Assembly: GCF_036370855.1 (NCBI RefSeq) | Contig: NC_088099.1 | Location: forward strand, 150,245,517 to 150,309,516 | Source: Dromaius novaehollandiae | Taxonomy: Eukaryota > Chordata > Aves > Casuariiformes > Dromaiidae | Length of the DNA: 64,000 bases | Direction of reading: 5' to 3' | Part shown: positions 12,801-21,660 of the stretch, piece by piece | Layout of the letters: each line of letters begins with the position of its first letter | Numbering within the stretch: position 1 is the stretch's first letter | Made by a program: the position numbers and the translations under genes | The notes under the pieces: model-generated | Databases searched by the model: none | Seen by the model: the letters and a program-made list of their open reading frames with translations, nothing else | What the model was told of the DNA's origin: nothing

Positions 12801-15800
12801 TAGCTGAAGTCTGGCTAATTTATCCCTATTAGGCTGTCTGTCTGTTAATGTTTTCTAGTGTCCTTGACAATTTTCAGATTTGATATTAGGATTGCTTTCT
12901 TTCTGTTGTATTAAAAAAATCAGTTATAAAATATCTGTATTTTATTATTTTTAATTAACCTGCTGTATTTCAAGGTTTTATTTTTTTCAGTGAACTCCTT
13001 TTACAACCAGTTGTTTGAGGCACTCGGTTTCTTTGGAGCAGTTCCTTGAACTTCTTTTCCTTCGCAGCTCATTTGGGGATCAGCAAGAAACCAAGCAAGT
13101 GAATCAGTCAAGGTAACCTTGCTGACAAGTAAATACAACAGCTGTTAGCAGACAAAAGGCAGGAAGAAACACTCTTCCTATGCAGACTCTCTGCTCCCAC
13201 CCACCACGTGCAGTACCCGTCACAGCACAGAGCTGGTAAACGATGAGGGACAAAGTAAGCAGCCACCTCAGGCTTAACATTGTGCATCTCTGTTCAATAC
13301 CACCCATGAAATGTGCCCCTGCTGTCATAAACGGCGTCAGAAGTCAGTTCTGAATGGGTTTGTGCATGGAATCGGGAGGGCCCAAAGGACATGTGTGACT
13401 TCTGTCTGTGCACCACTCTGCATGTTTTCCTGTCAAACGATACAGTGCTGGGAAGAACAATGGGAACATTTCCCGCAAAGCTGGAAAAAGATGAAAAGTA
13501 TAGAAAATATACAAAGACCAAATATTTGCCACTTACTTTCAGAAAAATGCCCACAACAGCCACACCATCAGGTTGTTTCAAAGCTCCTGCAAAATTACCA
13601 TGTTTTGGATTCCAGTGGACCATATGTAACTAAAAAGCAATAAAAACTCAGTTGTAAATGTAAGAAATTGCTAACAGCCCAATCTTACAAACTGTTACAT
13701 TATACTGAGAAAAGTTTTCAGTACACAGTAAGTAAAGGAATGGATATGAACAAGGAAACTATACATAAATGTTTCTTATTCCTGTTCCCATGCTTCCATG
13801 TCCTCACATTTTCTATGAGCATCACTTTGTATTTAATTGAAGCATAAAAGACAGAAAATGGAATTTACCAAACAATTTTAAAAATTAATCAGACAATTCA
13901 ACTGTAAACAGTGTAACTCATGCATGTGACATGCACACATGCAATACAGGAATACCTACTGACATGCACTTCATTGCAAGTACATTCTTAGATCATCAGG
14001 TTATGCAGATAAAAGCTCAAGGATTTACACTGGGTTGTATGTAGTGCATATGGTATTGTTTTGCATCTCTTACTACTTTTTGCACATTGCATTGGAAGGG
14101 AGTAGAGGTAGTAACCTGGCATTTCTTTCTCATTTCTACTTTCAACAATGATGTATTTTCAGGAAGTATTTCAAGTTTTTACATCTCCTTCCAGAAAATC
14201 TCTGGCTCCTGTATATAGCTGCAACCAGCCATGTGGACTCTCAGCATAAATAGTGTCTGGAATAAAATGCTGTATCATACGAGTCTAATGCATATTTTGA
14301 ATGCAAATTTTTACCAGTTTTTTTTTTTTAAACACCATCACAATTATTTAAAATAACAACAAAATAATTTCCCCTGAATGTTAAGTAATATGTTGCTCTG
14401 TTTCTTGTCTCCTGCAAATAAAGGTATCATTTTCAAGGATGAAGTTGGGTAGCCATACATCTTTGGTTGTGTTCTAACAAAGTCTCATACATTCCAGGCA
14501 TTCTTCTCTTGTCTATAAACACCGGAGTACTGCAAATAAAAGCAAAGTAAGTATTCTCTGCTTGAAGTAACTAAGGAATAGCTTGAGGAAGCAGAATTTG
14601 TCCATTCAGTCAGCAAAGAGAAGGCAGTATATTAATGCAGTTTGGCTGTGGCTAAGGCACAGAGGGAAAAAAAAAGCATCACCCACCACAGTCATCTCTG
14701 CAACATTTGTGCCCACTGACCCTGCAAAATATCTGCCAACATTTTTCCCTGTGATAGGTGGGCAGAGTCCCTGTAAGCTCTGCACCTTGACAGTATAGGT
14801 TATTTTATAATAGGAAAACACTGCTGCAGACTTTTCATGGATGGAAGTATGTATTTTGAGCCTATTTTCAGATAATATGGAGGAAGGAGGAAACATCTGT
14901 TAGTAATTCACTTTCATCACTAGTGAATTCACTCATATTTATTACCTAAAGAAGTCTTCAGGGCCCAAATCAGCCATTAATTTTAGTAACTTTGGACAAC
15001 AGTCCAGTAGTTTGCATCAAAAAGCATAAAACATCTGTTTACCACAGTTCTTGAAAATAAATACAGAGATTTAAAAGCACAGATGTGCTAGCTTTAGAAG
15101 CTAGAAGATACTCCTTACCACTCTGAATTTTAAGGTAGATGAACATCAGCTTAGTGAAATGTGCTTTTCGCAAGTTTTTCTCTTTATCAGTAACGCTTCC
15201 AGAAACTAAGTTAGTAATTCAAGCTATACCAGAAACTGCTAGTAGCCAAAAAAAGTCAGCGAAAAACAGAGCTGCCTATTTGGAAATAACAAATCATCTA
15301 TATTCACAAATATTTTTAAATATTTTAAATATTTTTTAAACATTCCAAAAAACAGCAAAAAATCTTGCTCAAAGAGGCAAATTCCATGTTAGTATATATT
15401 TGCAAAGACATGTTTGTTGGCAGATACAATTTATCCTACTGCACGTTGATGAATATTCACAAGTTTTATGACAGATTTTAGAGAAAAATGAATAAATACT
15501 TGCAAAGGGAGAATGGTTAATCTGTTCAGATGCACAATCAGTCAAATTCCAGTTAGTACCACATAGTACTATCAAAAATAAGTCCTACCTCTGCTGCATA
15601 TTTCACCCCATCTATAACATGTTCTGAGCCATGGTCATCAGAGGAACCCCAATGCAAGTGAAGCTGACGCAGCCTGTAGGCTCCTGAGAGTGGCCCACCT
15701 CTCAGCACTGCAATTGATAATCTGCATCAACACTAGCCTACAAAACGGTGACACACACATTTACTGAACAGGGATCCATGGTTTAAAAGTGTGGAGCACC

Positions 15801-18800
15801 TCATGTACATCCAGCTGACTGCAGTGGGAGTCACGACACTCACCAGTTTAGCAGACTGGGCCTGAATTCCATTATTGCTCAGGACAGTACTATTTGATTT
15901 CAGAACTGCAAAACCTGCTGTGACTCAGGCACTGAATCAAACCCCAACTGCCAAACAAGCCCCTTCCCTCTAGCAAGACACATTATAGCTCCTGATAGGG
16001 GAGAGAAGGAAAGTATTAGCAGCTTTTGCTTTCAAGAAAACATTCTGTTGGGATTAGGGCTGTGAAATTAACCCCAGAGGGTCATGTAGTGCCTTGAAAT
16101 GTGCCTATATCCCATGAGTAGCGTACCTTTTAAAGTTCAGACATGTTTACAGCCTAGTCTGCTCATTCTAAAAATAAAGATCTATTTCCTGAAGTGAGGG
16201 AAGAGAAGAAAGTTTAAAACAAATGAGTTAGAAAAATGTAGGCAAAAGCTATAGGCCACACTGAACACTGCCACCAACGAGATATAAATTAAGAGGCTAT
16301 TACGTGATGTTCTCAGCCAAGTAGTGCTGAGCACACATAGGTCTGATGGTTTACCTCTACTGTGACTTTCAAAATATCACATCTGCTCTTTCAGTTTTGG
16401 GATTATTCTGAGCAAAGTCTGGACACAGGAAAGCTCTCAAATACATTTTTTCATTTATTACCTAAGACAGGAATGAGATGAGTTTCTTTATGCAGAAAGC
16501 TGATAACCCAGTTCACAACTGCAGCCCCAGGAGACCTTGTTAAGACAAAATTTGAATTTCAGCTTCTAACCATAGCTTGGAATTTCAAAGTTAACAATAA
16601 AACCGTACTTAAATGTTTTGTGCCCAGTGGTCTCAAATTAATTCTTGGTATTGTATGTGTTGGAATACCTACAGATAAATGATATGCTAAGCATGGAGCA
16701 AAAGGTTTAACTTTGCAGTTTCTCTTTTTAGTTTGTATGTGTTGTAGCCATTGGGGTCTGAAACAGAGTGATGAGTTTTGGGCAAGCAGTTTCTCTATTT
16801 TTTGAGTTTGTTAATGCATAAATAAACTAACACAACTAACTCGATATTATGGAAAGCCTTCTGTGGAAGATATGATGCATGTTACATCATTATTATCCTT
16901 CCTGCTTCACTTTGGAAGGAAGGAAAAATAAGGCATAGATGCTAAGGCCCAAATTTTCAGAAGTATTTGCTTGTCATTTCATACCGGAATCAATGGGAAG
17001 CAAGAACCTTCTTTCAAGAGCTGAATTTATATGATACACCTACATTTACAAGATAAATCAGTATCAGAGTCGGAAATTCTTTTAGCAATGATTTCTCATT
17101 GACGGCCCTTTCCAAAGCTCCAATACACAGTAGGCCTTAGAAAGAGCACTTCCAAATGATCTGCAGATCTCTCTAGCATAGAAAATAATTCAGTTTTTAA
17201 CACTCAGAATTTTCCATGTGGTTAGATCAAAATAAAAGGCTATGTTTAAACTAGATTTCTTTTTCCAACTAAACTCTGACTAGTACTTAGCCTCAGCAGC
17301 TGCCATCACAGAAGCCAGTGAAGGGAGATGATAAAATGTTTGTGAAATGCTGTCTCATGGAGTTCTTCAGAAATGTTAAGCATTGTATTCAGGAGCTAAT
17401 TCCAAAAGAGACACATTTCTATGTCTCAACTCTAAATTTCTGTCCAGCAGCCTGCTAGCAATAGGAGCAGATGGGGTGTCCAGAGGAACAACAGAGATGA
17501 TTGGGATTGGAGGGAATGGAGGGAAGATGATTTACAGAAAGGGCAGCACCAAGCTTGGCAAAATCAGGGTATTTCTCCAACAGTATTCCCTGGGCAGGCA
17601 TCTTCTTGAGCAGCCTTTGTCTAAAAGTTTCAGCCTTTAGGAAGCTGTAATGAAGACAGAGCAGAACTTCCATATGAGAAGGTTCATAAACAATTTCCTT
17701 CATCACATGTTTCTGAGGTTTGTATTGACCTGAAACGCATTTATCTCTTTCCTACCCTTACACACATTTAGGAATTTATATAAATAGACAGAGCTGTGAG
17801 ATGGTTGTATAGGCTTGAAACACCAGCAGAATGGAAAAAAAAGCTACCGTTTGTGGCTTTGATTTCTCTGTAATGCAAATTTAGTACTATCTTGTGGGAA
17901 AAAAATCTTCGCTCATAACTGTTACTTGAAAATTATATATTATGATATATGTGGTATCCTTTTCTGAATATATGTTAAGGTATACCTTTTCTGAATATAT
18001 GTTAAGGTCAATGCCTAGGATCAATCAGGAAAATTTAAACACTAAAAATAACAGATGTCTCTCATTGTTGATGTTACACAACAGTAACCACATCCAAACT
18101 TGTGCAAACATAGAAGTGTCAAGAGACAAACCATTTGCATTGATCTGAGAGCATCCAGGCTTTTTCAGGTATATGCTTTTTCTGACCAGAATTAAACACC
18201 TCGTGAGTGGCTAATCTGAAAGAATATTTTTTCTATACTTTCGAACAAAGTATATGGCATTGATTTCATGCAGTGCTTGTAGTGGAGCATTCCATGTTAT
18301 AAAAAAAGTGTAATGTATTATTTGTCTGAGGCCACTGTGTAGACACTGCAGTCATGGATATCGAAGCACCATACAAATACGTAACAATGAGATGGTCCCA
18401 CATAGTTTACATTCTATCTTCACAGTGTGGAACAAAGACAGGTAGCTGAAATGGTAAATGGAGGAGTCCAAGGAAACAATGAGCTCATCAAGATAAACAA
18501 TAGTGATAGTGATCTTTGAATACACTGCGGATATGTCACTAATTATATAGCTTACTAAAAATAGAATTCCAATACAAGTGCCAGCAAAGCTGATGCAGAA
18601 AAATACAATGGAAAGTAACTCTGTTTTTCATGAATTAGATTGCTTTCCTTCCTGCTAAAGAACTGATCAGTAGTGTATGCTCTTGAGATGTGTTCACATT
18701 ATATCGTATTGTGAATTTATTTTTCATTTTGGTGGCTGTTGCCCATCCGCACCCAGAATTATGCACTGATATACCTCTGGAATCAAGTTTTGAACAATTT

Positions 18801-20982
18801 GACTTGGACATGCAAGCCTGATCCTAAATAGTAAAACCATTTCATAGCTTTTCATAAGTGAGTTCTACAAAGTACAGGGGAAAGAATCATTACAGAATGT
18901 CAGAGTTTAAGTCAAAAGAATCTAAATTCTTCTAGCACTTGTTGAACAGTATTGGAATTGCCCTTTAAAATAGATGATTGCTACAATCATTAAGTTACGT
19001 AGTCTGCATGCAGCACACTGAACATAGATGCAATGCTTTTGTAGTATTTTGTAGGTGAGCAAATAAGACTGATGATTAACACTAAGGATTTTCATGTAAT
19101 TGTTTTCAATTACTTCCTTTTGTACCTACAGGTCTAGGTCTGTGGTTTATACTCAGCTAAAAATTCCGCCTGTCTATGGCATTTTGCTTGGGCTCTGTGT
19201 AGCTGCTTTGGTTTATCACAACAGGTATGGATATATGTTTTCACATGATATTGTTCTAGCTCACAGAGTACACATATACTATGAAAACACTGTATTATGT
19301 AGTACATAGAAATATATAATTTTAGGCTTTACTGGATGTTGGGCACAGTTACTGCATTCAAAATAGCTGCAAGTATACTCAGTTTCCTTACGGACTGAAA
19401 TAGTTGAAATTGAAGAATAGGCCTATAAAGGACCCTTACAGAGGGGTCAAGATTTTTGATTTAGCATTGTTTTAGGAAGACATAGCTTGTATGTATGAAA
19501 GAAGAGGGGGAACGTATTTGGTGAAAAATAGTGACAGTTTGAAAACAGAGAAAAGCCTAACTCTCTTTGAACAAGCATGGTAACTATTACCATCAGGAAA
19601 AGCCAAAAAAAGGCCCCTATGTAGTAAGAGGAGCTGCAAACAATTCTTCTTAGTTGGTTGCTTCCTTCTGTATTCACAGAAATAGGTCTTTGCAGGTTCT
19701 TAAGATTAATTATAACTGCACTGGTGATTTGACTACCTCATTAATTCCTCCTACCTGGAACAATCAGTAAAACCTCAGGTTTGTGTAATTGCTTAGTTCA
19801 AAAGGATTTAGAAGAACTTTGTCAGGAGTAAGTTCCAGGTTCAAAGACCGATTTTTGTGATTTAATGTTCCTATGATAAAATAAGTGGTAGAGAGGCTTG
19901 CAGAACTAGAAAAAACACCCAGAAGGAGCTAAACATCAAGACAAGCATGTAGAAGTTTTCCTGTAATACCTAAAACACAACTTGCATGTGGATGTGATAT
20001 CTCCACTGAAGAAAGTTACTGTGGTGTTCAAGGACTCAAATACACTGAAATGTCCAGTTGCAAATCTCCAAATCTCTGAAATAGCCATATGGCCAAACAA
20101 AGCAACCATCAACCTGATTGTCGAGAATAGAAGAAACCATGAGCAAAGTCACTGGAAACATGAGGGCAAGTTTTGTGCTTACACAGTGTCTAAGAGAGCA
20201 CACTAAACCCTTCCAGATGAAATCCTCTCATCTTACCAAAGGATTCGGTGTCCATGCTGAAGGAGGTTACTTGGGGAAGAGAAATCCACCTTCCAACCCA
20301 GAGCTAAGGAGTGGCTGCTTGGCCACTGGTAAGAGCCTCCCTTCCCAGCTAAATCTGCACCTGACAGCAGTCCCTGCAGCTGCAGCCTCCCTGCCCACAT
20401 ACAGGCAATCTAAAAACGGCATGATCCTCCCAGAGAAGCTCCTGGGCCACCTCTTCTCCATACCCAAATGATCCTTCTCTGCTAGCTTGTGCAGGCCAGT
20501 AACTACAGGATGTGTTTCAGTTTCAAGCACTTTGCAAACCTTAATTCCTAAAAACTCCCAACAGCCCAAACAAAAACTGACCTGATCTATCAAAACTGTC
20601 ATCAAAGACCACTCTGCAAGTCCGCCCGTTGTTCAGGATGGTTTTGGCTGCACCGGGATCGTAACTCGTGTGCCAGGGGGCCAGAGAGGAGTCGTGCCGC
20701 ACGTCCTTGCTGTTGATTTCAATGGGCGACTGCTTGTCCCCTTTGGCAAGAGGGTAGTTTTCATGCCAGCGCGCAGGTCCTGGGGGGAAGCGCAAGGGAT
20801 CGTCACGGACACCCTGCGCGGCCCCAACGGCCGCCGCGACACCGCCCCAACGGCCGCCGCGCGCGGGCTGCGCGGGCCGGCGGCGGGGAGGGGAAGGGAG
20901 GGGAAGGGAGGGGAGGGGAGGGCGGCAGCCCGCGGCCCCGCTCACCGTTGTCGCTGTCGTAGCCCCACAGGGACTGGGCCAT
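9748..20982 (-). CDS. carbonic anhydrase 3 (seven coding exons)
   Basis: CA3 is the cytosolic, low-activity alpha carbonic anhydrase abundant in muscle, liver and fat; it hydrates CO2 slowly and has a proposed antioxidant role. Coding parts (minus strand): 20946-20982, 20582-20779, 15589-15707, 13537-13629, 11533-11598, 10853-11008 and 9748-9867, giving 789 bases and 262 residues. All introns are GT-AG and exon sizes match the family. Zinc ligands are His95, His97 (in HLHW) and His120 (94, 96 and 119 in CA2 numbering). Glu107 and the GSFTTPPC loop with Thr200 are present. CA3-specific marks are Phe199 (CA2 position 198), Arg68 (67), the [12 protein letters not shown] stretch and the [10 protein letters not shown] context. 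The proton-shuttle His64 of fast isozymes is replaced by Arg65. The start is set by Met-Ala-Gln before the conserved WGY motif. It is transcribed away from the CA1-like pseudogene and towards the expected CA2. CA13 or CA2 are much poorer matches. Confidence 0.96.
9868..10852 (-). other. CA3 intron 6
   Basis: A 985-base intron between exons 6 and 7, with donor GTAAAT and acceptor TTGCAG. It holds an exact 149-bp tandem duplication (10115-10412). No other feature is recognised. Confidence 0.9.
10115..10412. repeat. exact 149-bp tandem duplication in CA3 intron 6
   Basis: Positions 10115-10263 and 10264-10412 are identical by eye, with identity running one or two bases further. Complete identity implies a recent event or an assembly artefact. 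The unit length is not a multiple of three and it lies entirely within the intron, so the coding sequence is unaffected. The unit resembles no repeat family I know. Confidence 0.95.
10853..11008 (-). CDS. CA3 exon 6
   Basis: 156 bases, 52 residues, starting GKEAPF and ending SPDQ. It carries the substrate-binding loop [11 protein letters not shown] with the catalytic Thr and the CA3-type Phe before it, and the conserved RDYWTY. Two cysteines of mammalian CA3 in the segment before RDYWTY are replaced here by Ile184 and Ser189. Donor GTAAAT at 10852, acceptor AAG at 11009-11011. Confidence 0.96.
11009..11532 (-). other. CA3 intron 5
   Basis: A 524-base GT-AG intron with no internal gene, repeat or unusual structure noticed. 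Confidence 0.85.
11533..11598 (-). CDS. CA3 exon 5
   Basis: 66 bases, 22 residues ([11 protein letters not shown] to IKTK). The usual exon 5 of cytosolic CAs encodes 21 residues (63 bases), so one extra residue lies near the N-terminal part of this exon. The frame stays open and both splice sites are canonical (TTGCAG / GTATCA). Confidence 0.95.
11599..13536 (-). other. CA3 intron 4
   Basis: A 1.9-kb GT-AG intron. Open frames here are short. No repeat family or nested gene was recognised. Confidence 0.8.
13537..13629 (-). CDS. CA3 exon 4
   Basis: 93 bases, 31 residues, starting [11 protein letters not shown] and ending VGIFLK. The first His is the third zinc ligand (CA2 His119). The [12 protein letters not shown] stretch is the core beta-strand of the fold. 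Canonical TTTTTAG acceptor and GTAAGT donor. Confidence 0.96.
13630..15588 (-). other. CA3 intron 3
   Basis: A 2.0-kb GT-AG intron. It contains AT-rich low-complexity sequence at about 15303-15342 (alternating AAATATTTT units). No nested gene is recognised. Confidence 0.8.
15589..15707 (-). CDS. CA3 exon 3
   Basis: 119 bases, standard for the family. It encodes [19 protein letters not shown] and [19 protein letters not shown], with two zinc-ligand histidines and the Glu that orients the catalytic threonine. The split first codon (G from exon 2 plus TG) gives Val. Acceptor TTGCAG, donor GTAGGA. Confidence 0.96.
15708..20581 (-). other. CA3 intron 2
   Basis: A 4.9-kb intron, the largest of the gene. 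It contains a 27-bp imperfect tandem repeat near 17958-18009, an exon-like open segment on the plus strand at 19132-19224, and an unexplained minus-strand open frame at 17455-17706 (83 codons). None of these resembles a family I recognise. Confidence 0.8.
17958..18009. repeat. 27-bp tandem repeat, about two copies
   Basis: The unit CCTTTTCTGAATATATG plus TTAAGGTATA occurs twice in direct succession with near identity, inside CA3 intron 2. Confidence 0.8.
20582..20779 (-). CDS. CA3 exon 2
   Basis: 198 bases, standard length. It encodes the CA signature GDKQSPIEI and ends in [17 protein letters not shown]. The Arg in NNGR takes the place of the proton-shuttle His64 of CA2 (Lys in human CA3). 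The exon is CpG-rich and lies in the island. Acceptor CCCCAG at 20780-20785, donor GTCAGT. Confidence 0.97.
20780..20945 (-). other. CA3 intron 1 with G-run tract
   Basis: A short (166-base) GC-rich intron, donor GTGAGC. On the plus strand, 20881-20922 consists of repeated GGGGA/GGGA units. The plus strand is the template for CA3, so any G-quadruplex would form on the transcribed strand. Confidence 0.85.
20881..20922 (+). repeat. polypurine GGGGAAGGGA tandem tract
   Basis: At least eight G-runs of three or more, separated by one or two bases, fitting the G-quadruplex pattern. It sits inside CA3 intron 1, within the CpG island. Confidence 0.85.
20946..20982 (-). CDS. CA3 exon 1 (coding part)
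   Basis: 37 coding bases, [12 protein letters not shown] plus the first base of Gly. The WGY motif is the N-terminal mark of cytosolic CAs. It is one residue longer than human CA3 before the Asn-Gly. The ATG context has GCC just upstream. This ATG is the only in-frame start compatible with the family length. Confidence 0.95.
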
Positions 20983-21044
20983 GGCCTCGGCACCTCTCTC
21001 GGCGGCTCTCGCAGCACGGTGGCCTCGCCTCTCCTCCCCCGCGG

Positions 21045-21053
21045 CTTTTTATA
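21045..21053 (-). promoter_or_regulatory. CA3 TATA-like box
   Basis: Minus strand TATAAAAAG about 65 bases upstream of the CA3 ATG, which would place transcription start near 21020 and give a short 5'UTR. A TATA box within a CpG island fits a tissue-regulated gene. Not confirmed by transcript data. Confidence 0.7.
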
Positions 21054-21660
21054 GACTCCCGCGGCTTCACGTCCTGCCCTGGGGCGGGCGGGCAGTGCGG
21101 GCGGCCGTGAGGAGGTGGGCAGCCGCCGGGGGCGGGCAGAGCCGCGCTGCCGCGGGGGGAGCCGGGGTCCCCGGGGCCGGGCCCGCCCTTCCTTCCCCGG
21201 GAGCACGTTTCATCCCACCCAAGGGGATAAGCATCGATTTAAACCCGATTTTCGTCCCCCTTTGCGAGGCAGAGAGATGCTAATGGCACTCAACGGTCCT
21301 CTTCTCCTTGTGCTGTAAAACGTCTCAGTCTGCCCTGCCCCGGCGAGTCCGGCTGATGCAGGAGCGGCAGTGGCCGGCTGCCTGCGGCCGTCCGGGGGGT
21401 GAGGGGGTGCCTGCCTGCCCCACGGCCCCATGGTTAGAGACAGGGACGTGGGCGGTGGCCGACCCCGGCGGGGTGCACAGGAGCAGGGGGCCGTGGCTCG
21501 GGGGGCTGCCGGGCTGCGGTGTCGCCGACACTGGGCTGTGATGGCTCCCCGCCTCTGCCGTGGGGCGAACGGGGGGCTCCGAAGCCCCACGGCCAAGGCG
21601 CGCGGTGGCCTGGGTGCGGCTGCCCCTCTGCGCAGGCCGGGGTGGCGCGCAAGGAGCTCG

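Larger units (their letters stand above)
20640..21660. promoter_or_regulatory. CpG island over CA3 promoter and exons 1-2
   Basis: CpG dinucleotides are dense here and sparse in the flanks. The island covers exon 2, intron 1, exon 1, the promoter and several hundred bases upstream. GC-box-like GGGGCGGG is at 21081-21088. Long GC-rich open frames on both strands here are by-products of composition. Boundaries are approximate. Confidence 0.85.

Noticed and set aside
20541-21206. 221-codon minus-strand open frame across CA3 exons 1-2
   Set aside because: Only the exon 2 part is real coding sequence. The frame reads through the GC-rich intron 1 and the 5' flank by chance, and splice sites mark the true exons.
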